Shown: piece after piece, positions 1 through 12,059 of the stretch
How the letters are laid out: each line of letters begins with the position of its first letter
Numbering within the stretch: the stretch's first letter is position 1
NCBI RefSeq assembly: GCF_027744825.2
Contig: NC_071339.1
Span: 27,637,501-27,701,500 of the forward strand
Direction of reading: 5' to 3'
DNA length: 64,000 nt
Source of the DNA: Synchiropus splendidus
Taxonomy: Eukaryota > Chordata > Actinopteri > Syngnathiformes > Callionymidae
Made by a program: the position numbers and the translations under genes
The notes under the pieces: generated by a model
Seen by the model: the letters and a program-made list of their open reading frames with translations, nothing else
Databases searched by the model: none
Told to the model about the DNA's origin: nothing

Positions 1-578
1 TTGTTGTTACAGAGTCTCTTCATCAACGGGTAGAAGTTAAGGCTGTAGAAATCATCCTCCATCTCTTCAAGACAGCTGTGTTGTACTTGGCTCGGATGGT
101 CTACTTGGCAGCCGTAGCAGATCTCCCTCCAATATCTGCGCATGATTTTACCTAGTAGATGAAATACAACTGTCTTTACAGCTTTCAGGAAGAAACCGCT
201 TATCCATCCATCCGTTTCATCATTAGCTGCTGGTTCTTGGTCTTGAGAAGCTGAGGATGAAGCAGGCGGATGCACGCAGACAGTTCCGTTCTCGGGACAG
301 GAGGTTGTTGCTCTCCCTACAGGTTCCTCTTCATCGTCCACGTCTTCCATTTCACTTGCATCAGAGTCGTCTGTGTCGTCTTTGATGGTCAATGAAGGAC
401 AGGCTCCGTCCGCCATGCCGTTGTTAGAACCCTCGTACTCATGACCATCACCTGTAACGTCTTCTACCACAGGAAGTAGACGGGTCGGCGAGGGGTTGTT
501 CATTCCGTACCCAGCACCGCCTGTAGCAGCTCCGAGGAAGATAGTGGCAATACGTCTCGGAACACCTTCGGTCCTCAT
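1..578 (-). CDS. Maverick-linked unknown gene 1, copy C (3' end beyond window)
   Basis: The reading frame is open from an ATG at 578 to the window edge, at least 192 codons. A second copy at 27648-28211 encodes 187 aa; it stops just after the shared ending NFxPLMK, whereas here the frame continues, so this copy has a different C-terminus. The protein starts basic, has a strongly acidic low-complexity middle (DVDDEEEP) and ends in a conserved block with YWREICYGCQVDHPSQ and QHSCLEEMEDDFY, whose Cys and His residues could bind metal. I do not recognise the family. Presence in two copies beside other Maverick genes, with mostly conservative differences, supports a real element gene. A TATA-like box lies about 65 bp upstream. 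Confidence 0.6.
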   Translation of the reverse strand, partial: MRTEGVPRRIATIFLGAATGGAGYGMNNPSPTRLLPVVEDVTGDGHEYEGSNNGMADGACPSLTIKDDTDDSDASEMEDVDDEEEPVGRATTSCPENGTVCVHPPASSSASQDQEPAANDETDGWISGFFLKAVKTVVFHLLGKIMRRYWREICYGCQVDHPSQVQHSCLEEMEDDFYSLNFYPLMKRLCNN

Positions 579-642
579 TGTTTTCCTGGATGCGTTTGTT
601 CCGCTGGATACGTCTGCAGGGTGTCGCTCTGGAAAACACCCT

Positions 643-649
643 CTTTATA
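643..649 (-). promoter_or_regulatory. TATA-like box upstream of unknown gene 1 (copy C)
   Basis: The minus strand reads TATAAAG, about 65 bp before the ATG at 578. The same motif, followed by the same AGG, precedes the homologous ATG in copy A (28276-28282). Conservation between two diverged copies suggests a core promoter element. Confidence 0.4.
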
Positions 650-685
650 ACAACCGCCAGCCAGTAGGCGGTCCAAAGGGCGCGA

Positions 686-1384
686 CTAAAAGGTCAGTGC
701 TTTTTTCAACACAAGGGTATCAACCCATAAGCGGCTATGGTAGAAGAGGCCGTCGATTTTTGCAGAAATCTCGCGGTTTTTTTCACTCCAAGCATCCAAA
801 GGTATGGTTAACAGAGTACGAAATACACCGCAATCAGAATTAAAATACTCCAGGACGAAATCTTCTTCTTCTTCACCCGTGACTCCTGTTGATACTTTAT
901 GGAGGGCTCTGAAGGACCATCGTCCTGATCCTGAGATTTTAGCCAGCCATATAGCCACAAAGGACGGCATCCTCTCCGTTCGATCAGGTTTGTTAGACAC
1001 AGCTCCAGCCTTCTGACGTTGTTGTTGTTGTTCTTCTTCTTCAGCCCTTGGAAAATTTTCCGGCTTCACCTCTCTCAGCACACCCCAGTCGTTAGATGAT
1101 AACACGGCCATCTCCGTATAGGCACTCAAGGTTTCGTTGTCATCCAGTTGATAAATGTACAATTCAGCTGTTTCATACTTAAACGCGTACCCCCATCTCC
1201 CTCAACGTCCGTAAGGCTCTAGAGACCACTCATCCTGCAAAGATTCCCCGGGCGGCGCCTGCGTACGCCGTAGGTACATTACAGATTTACGGGGAGCCCC
1301 AGCACCCATCCACGGGTCCTCAATAACAGTCACAGCTGTCTCGCTGATCACTGGTGATCCACACGCCGTTGTAGGGATAGACAT
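686..1384 (-). pseudogene. Maverick-linked unknown gene 2, copy C, split by an in-frame TGA
   Basis: From an ATG at 1384 one frame runs 60 codons to a TGA at 1202-1204, then continues in the same frame without another stop to 686, about 233 codons in all. The part after the stop contains a Glu- and Gln-rich stretch and then a conserved C-terminal domain with GRWSFRA, EEEEDFVLEY, SDCGVFRTLL and a final LFYHSRLW. That domain recurs at 28322-28553 in copy A. The function is not recognised. A faint resemblance to PC4-like single-strand DNA-binding folds (beta strands, then a Trp-containing helix) is too weak to use. It lies between unknown gene 1 and the G-rich terminal repeat, so it was probably the outermost gene of the element. 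Confidence 0.5.
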
Positions 1385-1494
1385 TGCGAGTTGGTTGTGT
1401 TTGCCGGTTCCTTGCTCCTTGCGACGGTCTGAAGGTTACATATATATACACACAGGTCGATGTTTATTCAGCGGTCAGAACCCTCCCTTTTGTT

Positions 1495-1775
1495 ATTTTC
1501 CTTCCTGTTATAAAACAAGGAATGATAGGGTTAATTATTACCCTTCCTGTCATAAAACAAGGGGGAGGGTTATAATTTTAATTCCCTGTTGATATAAAAA
1601 AGGGGGAGGGGTATTATTTTAATTTCTTTTTATATAAAAAGGGGAGGGGTTATTATTTTAATTTCTTTTTATATAAAAAAGGGGATGGGTTATTATTTGA
1701 ATTTCTTTTTTATATAAAAAGGGGGAGGGGGTGGTTTTATTACCTCCGGAAGGGGAGGTGTTTTATTATCTCCAG
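1495..1775 (-). repeat. G-rich 40-bp tandem repeat, probable Maverick terminal region
   Basis: Imperfect 40-bp units each contain TATATAAAAAGGGGAGGGG followed by TTATTATTTTAATTTC. The outermost part (1738-1775) contains CCTCCGGAAGGGGAGG and ends near CCAGGGCC. The reverse complement of this stretch recurs at 31216-31346. Position beyond the last element gene and an inverted second copy fit a terminal inverted repeat. Target-site duplications were not found. Confidence 0.5.
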
Positions 1776-1931
1776 GGCCATAAATCAAACAATTTTGACA
1801 TTTTGGTGTATCCTTCTTCTCTCTCATGACCCTTGATGAGGAAAAGTCACAAGATTTCATGAAGAAAAAGTCAGGATAACCACTACTTTTTTCAACACAA
1901 AAACGGATATCGGTCAAATTGACCCTAAGCA

Positions 1932-3722
1932 TAATATGAGGGTTAAAGCTTTTCTAGGTCTGCTAAGCTTTTATAACAAATTCTTGCCAAACTTGTCTAC
2001 TGTGCTCTCTCCATTACACAAGTTACTGAGGAAAGATGAGAAACGAAGGTGGGAGGTTGAGCAAGAAGAGGCTTTTAAGCAGGCAAAAAAGTTACAACAA
2101 AGCGTTTAAGTGTTGGTTCATTATGATGAACAAAAAGAACTGGCACTGTCATGTGATACCTCACCTTATGGGGTGGGGGCAGTCTTGGCACATAGGCTGG
2201 AAAAGGAGCAGAAAAGCCTATTGGATATGCCTCACGCACACTCACAGCAGCACAAAAAAACTATTCGCAGTTGGATAAAGATGGGAGTTATCAGCAGTTA
2301 TTTTTTGGGTGCAGTACTTCCACAAATATTTGTGTGGATGTAAATTTGTGATTTGTACACAGACCATAAGCCCTTAATCAGTCTGTTTCATGAAGGAAAA
2401 GCTGTGCCACACATGAGTTCTCAGAGGATCATGAGATGCGCTATTCTGTTAAGAGCAAATGAATATGCCGTGGTGTACCGACGTGGACAGGACAATGCAA
2501 ACGCAGATGCTCTCAGTAGACTTCCACTTCCAGAGAAAACTGGGGATCCAGACTCAGAAGACCAGGTATTGATGGTAGAGCAGGATCAGAGTTCAGTGGT
2601 CAACTCGGAAGAGCTTCGTAACCATCGTGGACCAGTGAAGACCCCGTACTCGCACCAGTCCGTGAATACATACTCAGAGGGTGGCCCTGTAACCTCGATG
2701 TTGCTTTCAGGCCATACACTATGAAGCAACAGGAGCTGAATGTACAAGATGGGTGTGTACTGTGGGGGTGCTGTGTGGTGATTCCGGAAACAGGATGTGG
2801 TCTGATGTTGAAGCAGTGGTGGTGATTGATGCACATTCAAAGTGGTTGGAGGTCTACCCTGTTTCATCAGCATCTGCAGTGGCTACTGTGAACTGCTTGA
2901 GGGCCAGTTTCAGCACTCATGGTATCCCAGAAATGATAGTGTCAGATAATGCCCAGTGTTTTGTGAGCGAACACACTAAAGAGCTTTTGGCACGCAATGG
3001 GATCACTCATGTCACATCAGCACCGTATCATCCTTCTTCTAATGGGATGGCAGAGAGAGCGATACAAACGTTCAAACAGTTGATGAAAAAAACATCCGGT
3101 GATTCTCCGGAAACCAAACTGAGTAGAGCTTTATTCAGTTATCAGATGGGGAGGAAGTTGAGGTGCATGTTGGATCTGATATACCCAAATTTGAAGACGA
3201 AAGTGGAACTGAAACTGGCAAACCAGAAAGTTCAGCATGATCAACATGCTCGGTTCAGAAGTTTTCAGACAGGTGACCGGATGTTCACAAAAAACTATGG
3301 TTATGGGTCTAAGTGGGTTCCAGGGTTAATACAGGAATGCACAGGACCAGTCTCCTACACAATGGTGCTGGGAAATGGGCAAACTGCGTAGACTCGTAGA
3401 CCAGGTTTTCAGTGGGAAACTGTCCATTTTAACAGGTCAGACATCCTCCGCGCCCACTGTGGAGGATGTCAAAGTGGAGAATCCACTTGGGGATGGGATC
3501 TCACTGGAGACTGAGACAAGTGAAGGGAACAGTGAAGAAGTCAGTCTAAAAAAAAAAAAAAAAAAACAGACCGACAGTGATCTGGTATGCTCACCGTCTC
3601 AAGGAAGAGTACGACCACAAAAGAACAGGAATCCCCCAGTGTATCTGAATGACAATGTTCAAAAAGTGGAAAAGGAGATAAAAGTTTTGGACCAAGGTGC
3701 TTGCAATTTTCTTATTCTTTAG
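1932..3722 (+). pseudogene. Ty3/gypsy retrotransposon pol remnant (RT end, RNase H, integrase)
   Basis: Several frames together read as gypsy pol. Positions 1932-2108 hold the end of reverse transcriptase (FLGLLSFYNKFLPN). Positions 2112-2520 hold RNase H with a [17 protein letters not shown] first motif, then TDHKPL and NANADALSRLP. Positions 2811-3130 hold the integrase core (DAHSKWLEV, SDNAQCF, YHPSSNGMAERAIQ). Positions 3375-3722 hold a lysine-rich tail ending near NRNPPVYLND. Frames change at about 2108, 2345, 2740 and 3390, and the zinc-binding N-terminus of the integrase appears deleted between about 2600 and 2800. The copy is clearly dead. Gag, protease and most of RT are absent. Confidence 0.8.
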
Positions 3723-3899
3723 CGTAAAGAGGCATGTTTTTGTTTTGTTTTGTTTTGGGTTAGTCGTTTAAGTTGCATTCTATTTTATGACTGTTTTATT
3801 ATTTTATTAAGTTTTAGGCTTACCCAAGTGTTTATGGTGGTTTTGGGGACATGGGTTTTGGGAGTGAAGTTGGAAGACGTGAACAGTTTGGCGAAGAGG

Positions 3900-4056
3900 T
3901 GTTATGATGTGTCATGGGATTATTTGGGGTCACAACTTGGGGGCGCTCTTGTTATGTTGCCGTGTCATCATCCGGTTTGTTGGAAGTTGGAACCGTGAAT
4001 AAAACCTGCTGTGTTGATACCTCCTGTGTGTTTTCCTTTCCGCTTCGGCTATCACA
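3900..4056 (+). repeat. possible 3' LTR of the gypsy remnant
   Basis: The segment starts TGTTATGATG just after a purine run (GAAGAGG), carries an AATAAA at about 3998 followed by a GT-rich stretch, and ends ATCACA, so it has TG...CA ends. It lies about 180 bp beyond the pol remnant. No matching 5' LTR is in the window, so the call rests on position and end signature only. Confidence 0.3.
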
Positions 4057-4319
4057 GGGTGTGTCACTTCAACCCACTTGGGAGAACGAATCAAATGTCC
4101 GGACCATCATTGAGCAGTGTCACCAGGTTCGCGGACAGGACCCCAGGCGACAAGGCCCGGATTAGCGCTCGAGGCCGAGGCGCTGGAAGGAGCGAATTCA
4201 ATACGAATAAAAAAATAAAAATAAAAAAAAACGCAAATACTATGCTTCAAGCAATTGTTTTATTTAAAGCAAATTTTCCACACAAACAGAAATTTCCTCC
4301 GGTCAGCTGACTGCCCGGG
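4057..4319. other. non-coding spacer
   Basis: No supported gene. It contains an A-rich tract (4205-4235) and an AT-rich stretch before the DIRS-like sequence begins. Confidence 0.5.
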
Positions 4320-6950
4320 GAGAAGCTGCTGCCGAAGATTCCGACGTCCACGCTCGGAGCATGACAAGCGCTGAGTCACCTGCCTTTAAATCCGCTCCTG
4401 CGCTGATGCGACAAGTCTCTGCCGTGACTGCAACGAGACCTCAGTCCTACCAGAAGTTTCCGTGGTCCAGATGAGCCGCTCCGCACCTCTTCAAGTCTCA
4501 AGCTTCATCGCTTGATGTGCCAGATTCGCCGACTCCGGGTGTGCATGTGACCGGTAAGAATTTACAGGTAGACGGCGACCCTGCAGTTTACCGCATGAAG
4601 TCCGACATGCCTCGGTGCTCGACTGAAGCTAAATGGCGTTGCTCCCGTGAATAGGAGGATGTCGGCATCACTAGCTATGAAAGACCAGCGCGTCACGGCA
4701 CGCGGCAATCATTCTCCCCTGACTGCGATGAGACCTCAGTCCTGCCTGAAGTTTTCATGGTCCAGACAAGGCACTCCGCTCGTCTTCAGGTCTCAAGCTT
4801 CTTCTCTTGTTGTGCCAGATGCGCCAGCTTCGGCTGCAATTTCACAATTACAGAGTCACTCACTCACGCCTCGGTAATTTCACAATCACATTTTGCGGAG
4901 TGCCCTGGCACTTCCAGTGAAGTAGAAAGGCTGGTGTAATATTCCTAGCAAAAATTATGAGCGGACCTCCGATCCTGGGGCGTCCCCTCAAAGTGTGGCT
5001 ACTTCAAGCTTAGCAGGCAGTCCTCTGTCCCCCGAAATGCAGTTCACTATTCGAAATCCTAAAGCAACTGCAACACTCAAAGGATATAATGCCAAATGGG
5101 TGTGGACTGCCGTCTGTTGGGTAAACATCCACTGCTAGTCCAATTCAATCCGGACTATTCCCGGTGCAGCTCTGAAACTCCACTGGCACTAGGCCCGCAC
5201 GTGGTCAGGTACGGAGCCCCCCCTGAGGAGGGACCATCCCACCCGGCGTTGACAGAGCCACTTTCGCACAGTAGAATGGCGTCTACGCTGTCGGCAACCG
5301 GCTCATAGCACTTGAGAACATCATTGCGCTCTTTATGAGCTCCATGGACAGGCTCATCCATCACAGAACCTTTCTTACTCCACCTGAGATTTTGGAGATT
5401 CAACAGTCCATCGGCGTGGTGCTCTACTCGCAGCGCTTCCTCCACACATAGCTGCTGCCCGGGAGGAACAGCCGTATAATAGCCGCGCTGATCATCGCTG
5501 CTCCTCTTGGAGAGACCAGTCGGCTGCTCTCACATCTGCTCCCTCCAAAAGCGTAGAAAGAACTTTGTATCTAAAAGTATGCATCTAAACCAAAGTCTAA
5601 CTTGAATAAAAAATAAGATGCATTACTTTGGTATCGAGTCTGTTTTTTCTCTGCCCAAAATGAGGGTTTATCACCTGCCAAGTTCTCTTCCGGTTCCAGT
5701 CAGTGCGAACTCTGGCTTCATTTTTTTTTTTTTTTGTTTGACATTGTCTCAGGAGACCAAGCAGTATAGTAACAGACTCTCTGCCTCCTTATCCCTGACA
5801 TCCTTTGGAAGTATCTGGAGCCAAGAAGTTATGTTTTTCCTCAGCTTCGGCACAATAAGAAGCGTAGGCGTAAAATAACTCTTTCCCGTCTCTCAACAGA
5901 TTCCGTTTCCAACCAAAAGTCAGGAGAGTTTAAATTCTGCCATTAACTCTTCTGATTCCACAGACTCGGCAGTTTCCAGCAGGGGTCGCCAGAGGACCGC
6001 GAAAGCCACCGCGCTGCGTGCGAGACCTGCTCTGTTCTCAGCTCCCTCGTGCGATGTCTGATGGGATGTCCGTCTGTGACTCTGCAGCCCTCCAAACCTC
6101 TCAGAGGCAAGCAGGACGTTGTCATCTAGAGAGTCATCTCTTTCTGAGGATGATTGGGCCGGTACCTCGGGGCTCCATCTTAGGAGAATTGCAGTGTCAG
6201 ATCCAGGTACACTGCAAGTTTGGGGTACTTCCTCTGACGGCTCAGCTGACAAAAGCGAATCTATTTTTGAAGAACCAGCCGGACCTGAAGTCCCCAGAGG
6301 AGTAGGCGCTGATCATCGACGACCCTTTCGTCTTGTACCCGCCCTGGAGGCCGGGTCCGCTCCTGTGCTCAGGCCGCCTATCATGACAGAGTATCTTCTG
6401 AATTGAAAGCGCCTGTGTCCTCACCTGCCCATATGGATCAAGAATATACTCGATCATTGACACGCCCTTCAGTTTCACAGTCAACCTCCAGGTTCTGCGA
6501 CACCACGTGGACCTGAGTGAACTCAAAGAAACAACATGTCTGATGGAGGAGGACCACGCTCTCCTGTCAAAGGAAATAATCGAGCTAGTACCAATGCGAT
6601 CCTCTTACACTGGCTATTACTCCAGGTACTTCCTGGAACCCAAGAAGACAGGAGAGTGGAGACCTGTTCTGGATCTCAGTCTCCTCAACCAATTTATGAC
6701 CAGACAGCGGTTCCGGACTACCAGCAGACTCCTGGAGTGTGTCAGAGTGTGAGAGTGGATGACCTCCATAGATCTTGCAGACTCCTACTTCCACAACATG
6801 GTCTCCAGTGTCTTGTGCCTCGTAAATTCGCCAAGTGCGTGGAGGCGTTGCTCGAACCACTTAGAAGACAGCGTCTGCGGATTCTGACATACTTGGACTA
6901 CTCGTTGATTCTAGCCAGGTCCAAACAGGAGTCATGAGCGCACACCAGCT
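4320..6950 (+). mobile_element. DIRS-like (tyrosine-recombinase) retroelement fragment D1
   Basis: This is a scrambled, frameshifted DIRS-like element. A roughly 130-bp block around 4420-4560 is repeated at 4700-4840. Positions 4960-5150 match the start of the recombinase region of fragment D2 (about 10850-10980 and 11810-12000). Positions 5580-6300 match 9900-10550 and, inverted, 14050-14530. A reverse-transcriptase piece follows at 6507-6937. Module order does not match a normal DIRS element, so internal rearrangement or nested insertion has occurred. The fragment ends where the ~183-bp satellite starts at about 6955. Confidence 0.6.
6507..6937 (+). pseudogene. DIRS-type reverse transcriptase fragment
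   Basis: The first frame (6507-6749) reads SRYFLEPKKTGEWRPVLDLS, the typical DIRS RT segment around the first palm strands. After a frame change the sequence continues to LRILTYLDYSLILARSK, the catalytic YLDD region with the second Asp replaced by Tyr. The intervening conserved motifs are compressed or missing. Frameshifts and a broken catalytic motif make it non-functional. Confidence 0.7.
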
Positions 6951-6954
6951 TAGC

Positions 6955-9090
6955 AGAAGGGGTCTTTTTCGTAGCTGCAGAACAAATTCAACGTCTCTGA
7001 AGTGGTTTCAGAGAGTTATCAACAATTTTATGTATGTTGTTCTGAAAGACACAGGTCCCTCGTGCTGAAAACGCGTTTTCTGCACTGTTCACTCACTGCT
7101 CAGGGCTGTCTCAGAACATAAAAATTTCACCTGGCACTATATCAGAAGCTGTTATTCTAGTAGGTGCCGAACTAATTCAACATGTCTGAAGTGGTTTCAG
7201 AGTGATAACATTTTAATGTTTGTCGATTCCGAAAACGACCTTCGCTTGGGTGAAAACCCGTTTACTGCACTGTTCACACAGTGATCAGAATAGTCCCAGA
7301 GCATGAAAATATCAGCTGCAACTGTTGGAAAAAGACTCTTTTGAATATATTCCGCACTAAATCCACGTTACTGAACTATTTTCAGGGTGTAATCAACAAT
7401 TTTATTTTTTTTTTGGTCGGATATCTCGCGCTGAAAACGCGTTTTCTACACCTTCACTCACTGCTCAGGGATGCCTCAGAACAAGAAAATTTCAACTGAA
7501 TTTCCACCAGAAGTGGTATTTCTAGTAGTTGCAGAACTAATTCAACATGACAGAAGTGATTTCAGAGTGATAATAACATTTTTTTATTTGTCAATTCTGA
7601 CAACTCGGGCCGAAAACGGGTTTTACATACTGTGCACTCGCTGGTCAACGATTCCTCAGAAGATGAAAATTTCACTTGCCACAATAAAAAAAGGCATTTC
7701 TATTGGGTGCAGAACTAATTCAACCTGACTAAAGTGATTTAACAGAGTTATCAACATTTTTATTTTTATCGGTCTTTAAACCACCATTCCTTTGGCTGAC
7801 AACGTGTTTTATGCACTGTTCACTCACTGCTCAGGGATGCCTGAGAACATGAAAATGTCTCCTGCAACTATAGAAAAAACACTCTTTCTCGTAAAATTAA
7901 CACTAAAGCTACATTTCTGAACTGTATTTCAGGGAGTTTTGAACTTTTTTTTTTCCTGGTCAGAAACCGAGCCTGGAGAGTTTTCTGCACAGTGCACTCA
8001 CTTATCAGAATACACTCAGAACAAGAAAATATCACCTGCAACTGTTAGAAAAACACTCTTTCGAGTACATTCAACACTAAACATACATTTCTGAACTGTT
8101 TTTAAAGGGTCATAAACAATTTTATTTTTGACGGTCCGAAACCCACTTTCTCTTTGTCTGAAAACACTTTTTACGCACTGTTCACTCACTGCTAAGCGAT
8201 TCCACAGAAGATGAAAATTGCAACTGCCTCTATAACATAAATGGAATTTCTACTGGGTGATGAACTAATTCAACATGTCTAAAGTGATTTCCGAGAGTTA
8301 TCAACATTTTTATTTTTGTCGGTCTTTAAACCACCTTTTATTTGGCCGAAAACGCATTTTACGGACTGTTCACTCACTGCTCAGGGATACCTGAGAACAT
8401 AAAAATTTCTCCTGCAACTATAGGAAAAACACGCTTTCTAATATAATTAACACTAAACCTACATTTCTGAAATATATTTCATGGGGTTATCAACTATTTT
8501 TTTCCTGGTCAGAATCCGAGCCTCTCTCGGACTGAAAACACGTTTTCTGCACTGTTCACTCACTGTTCAGGGATGCCTCTGAACATCAAAATTTCACCTG
8601 GCACTATAGCGGAAGCAATCTTTCTAGTAGGTGCCGAACAAATTCAACATGTCCGAAGTGTTTTGAGCGAGGTAACATTTTTATTTTTGTTGGTCTGAAA
8701 ACCACTGTCATTCGGGCTGAAAATGCGTTTTCTGCACTGTTCACTCACTGATCAAAATAGCCTCAGAACATGAAAATATCACGAGCAACTATAGGAAAAA
8801 GACTCTTTCTAGTATATACAACCCTAAACTTACATTTCTGAACTGTATTTCAGGGGGTTATGAACAATTTCATTTTGCCGGTGCGAAACCACTTTCTTTC
8901 TTGCTAAAAACTCATACCTAAGATAAAGTTATCAACATTTTTATGTTGTTCTGAAAACCACAGTCCCTCGGGCTGAAAACGTGTTTTCTGCACAAGTCAC
9001 TCACTGCTTAGAGGGGTTACTCGAATCATGAAAATTTCACCTGCAATTATCGGAAAAACAGTTTTTCTCGTATATTCAACACTAATCCTC
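6955..9090 (+). repeat. diverged ~183-bp satellite, about 11 monomers
   Basis: Recurring blocks such as CACTGTTCACTCACTGCTCA, GAAAATTTCACCTGCAACTA and GAAAACGCGTTTTCTGCAC return every 180-185 bp (for example near 7084, 7268, 7452, 7632, 7815, 7998, 8178, 8358, 8541, 8725). Monomers differ by many substitutions and small indels, so the array is old. There is no coding potential. Related monomers occur inverted at 14956-15930 and as a short remnant at 12283-12350. Confidence 0.8.
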
Positions 9091-10619
9091 TCCGAGAAGG
9101 GCACTGCGACAGGCCTACAAACAGCCGAACCGTTCCACAATTTTCTGCTTCCAAGCCATGGGATGAGTTTGACGAAAGCCAGGCGCTGCTCTGACGTGGA
9201 TCCGGAGACTCTGTTCCCAGAGTTGGATGAGTTCCGTTTGGTGGAGTCAGGCAGGTTCCCGTTTGATCTGCACCTGTGCCTCATGGCATCCGCCGCCCAT
9301 CGTATCGAAGTTGAGCTCTCTCTCCGATGCCTGTTCAAGAATCATCCCACTTCACTAACGGCGTGCTGGTGTTGCATGGTGAGACAACACACGGTGCACG
9401 CCCGCATGTTGTCTGCCCACAACTGGAAGAAATCCGGACTATTCCCGCCACAGTTCTGACACTCCACTGGCACTGGGATCGCACGTGGTGCGGAACAGAG
9501 CTTACTGCCAGGTGGAGGTTTTGGATTTGCGGTGCGGCGTTCCCTTTCACTCAGCCGTCATGCGCGATGTGCGATGCATGATGCCCTCGCCCCTGGAGCT
9601 CGACCTCTCTCCTGAGGTGTGACCATCCCACCTGTGGACAGGCTCATCCATCGCAGAACCTCTCTCACTCCACCAGAAATTTCGGAGACTCAACACTCCG
9701 TCGGCGCGGTGTTCCGCTCGTGGCCCCTCCTACACACAGCCACTGCCCTTGGGGAACACCGTCGCTGGTCGAAGGGGCGGGGTGAGCACAGCCGCCCGGA
9801 TCATAGGTGCCCTGATCATTGCTGCTTATCTTGGAGAGACCAGTCGGCTGCTCTCACCTCTGCTCCTTCCACAAGCGTAGGAAGAAAAAGGTATCTAAAA
9901 TTATGCATCTAAAGCAAAGTCTAATTTGAATAAAAAAATAATATGCTTTACTTTGGTATCGGTTCTGTTTTGTCTCTGCCCAAAATTAGGGTTTATCACC
10001 TGCCAAGTTCTCTTCCGGTTCCAGTCAGTGCAAACTCGAGTGGCAGCTCTCTGGCTTCAAAAATTTGTTTTTGTTTGACATCGTCTCAGGAGTCCGAGCA
10101 GTATAGTAATAGTATAGTCTCTCTGCCTCATTAACCCTGATGCCAGAACTGTCCGTGTGAAGTTTCTTGAGCCAAGAAGTTTTGTTTTTCCTCAGCTTCG
10201 CCACAATAAGTAGCATGGGCGTCAAATAACTCTTTCCCATCTCTCAACAGATCCTGGTTCCATCCAAAAGTCGAGAGAGTTTCAATTCTGCCATTAACTC
10301 TTCTTATTCCTTAGACTCGCCAGTTTCCAGCAGGGGTCGCCACTGGACAGCGAATGGACCTCTTCAGAGGATCACTTAGTAGGCACTGCATGCCGGCTCT
10401 GTTCACAGCTCCCTCGCGCGATGTCTAATGCTCTGTCTGTCTGTGATTCTGTTCTCTGCCGCCCTCCAAACCTCTCAGAGGCAAGCAGGACATCTTCATC
10501 TAAAGACTCATCTCTTTCTGAGGATTGCTTCGCAGAGAGAACTTCAAAAGTCCTCTCTGGTTCTCTCTCTATAGATCCAACGACCCTCCACTTGGAGTGG
10601 ACGCCCTGGCTCATCCAAG

Positions 10620-11234
10620 GTGGACAGAAGGCCTCCTATATGCCTTTCCTCCTCCTTGCCTTCTTCTTTCTCTGATGAGGAGAATTCAGCTGGAGAGAGT
10701 GAGAATGATTCTCGTGCCTCCAGAAAGCCCCAGCTCCAGCTGGTATCCGGAGATGTATCAGATGCGGATCAAAGGCCCCTGGGAGTTTCCTCCATCCAGG
10801 TCAGGGCATCTGCAAGCATCAGGAACCCCGAGGGCTCCCCCGGCTCCCCCAATACTAGGACGACCCCTCAAGGTTCGGCTTCTCCAGGGTTAACAATTAA
10901 TCACATGCCCCCTGATGTTCAATTAACTCTTCAGAACGCTAAAGCTCTGTCAACCGTCAGAGCATACAATGCTAATTGGACATTTTTTTCCCGGTGGTGT
11001 GGAACCCAGTCAGCTTCCGCAGATTCAGCACCTCTTTCTCTAATCCTCTCTTTTCTCCAGTATCTGGTTAGCGAATGTTGTAGCAGCGCTACATTACGGG
11101 TTTTTGTAGCAGCCCTTTCGATGCTACACAATGGTCTGGACAGCCACCCCGTCGGTGAGCATGGTCAAGTGAGCCGTTTCATGAGAGGAGTGAAAAGGCT
11201 TAGACCGACCTCAAGACCTTTATGCCACGACTAG
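10620..11234 (+). pseudogene. DIRS tyrosine recombinase, N-terminal part
   Basis: An open frame of about 204 codons has a Ser/Pro-rich N-terminus and then a helical segment reading LSTVRAYNANWTFFSRWC, SLILSFLQYLV and LRVFVAALSMLHNGL. This is the SAM-like DNA-binding domain of DIRS tyrosine recombinases. No ATG starts the frame (it opens at a GTG), and the catalytic domain does not follow in frame; it appears as a mutated remnant near 12060-12283. It is therefore a fragment. Confidence 0.65.
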
Positions 11235-12059
11235 GACCTGCAGCTGGTCCTCAATTCACTCTCCAAAGCCACTTGATCAGGCCTCCCTGGTGCTACCAGC
11301 TGGAACACCAGTATCTGCTTCATTACAATGCTGTGGAGTGTGCAGCGACCCAAGATTCATCGGATTCCTGCATAACTTTCTGTTCTTTTGTTAATAAACT
11401 CATTCTTTCTTGCTCAGCTCAGACTAGAACCCTGACTGCAGCTGCTCAGTAAATGTTTTCTCTCTACTTATGGAGGATTGTTAATGCCACTTTCTGTTTC
11501 AGCCGTATATTGGCTAAAAGAAGGCAACACAGTTCCTACTGATCCAGAGTGTAAGTTACACTCTATATATGAGGGGTCGTTAATGCCACCTTCTATTTCA
11601 GCTTACGGTGGCAAAGGCGAGGCAGTAGCTCCTGCCACCCAGAGTGTAAAATGTAACCCTATGTATTACCTCATAGGTGTTCCAGAGTCCCTGGAGGTGT
11701 TCCGGACTGCGTGACTCCGCCACCTGTGCTCACACACACACTCACACAAGGTTGTGCTGCAACCTGTTCAAGTCCTGCAAACAGTCCTGAAGGAGGGGGC
11801 AGAAATTATGAGGGGTCCGCCGATCCCGGGCCGTCCCCTCAAAGCATGGCTACTTCAAGGTTAGCAGGCAGTCCTCTGCCCCTCGAGGTGCAGTTCACTA
11901 TTTGAAATGCTAAAGCACCCTTAACACTCAGCTCATATAATGCTATATGGGTGTGGACTGCTGTCCTTTGGGTAAACATCCACTGCTAGTCCAGTTCATG
12001 CAGGGATCTCGAAGACTCAGACACACCTCCAGACACATGTGACCCTATTGGGATTTTCA

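Noticed and set aside
686..1162. PC4-like single-strand DNA-binding domain in unknown gene 2
   Set aside because: Only a vague pattern of strands and a Trp-containing helix; key PC4 residues are not visible.
1202..1204. Selenocysteine decoding of the TGA in unknown gene 2
   Set aside because: The residue context is not Cys-like in the family as far as visible, and no SECIS-like hairpin was identified by eye.
4647..4939. Open frames in the DIRS-like fragment as host genes
   Set aside because: They lie in a duplicated, rearranged retroelement region and show no domain.
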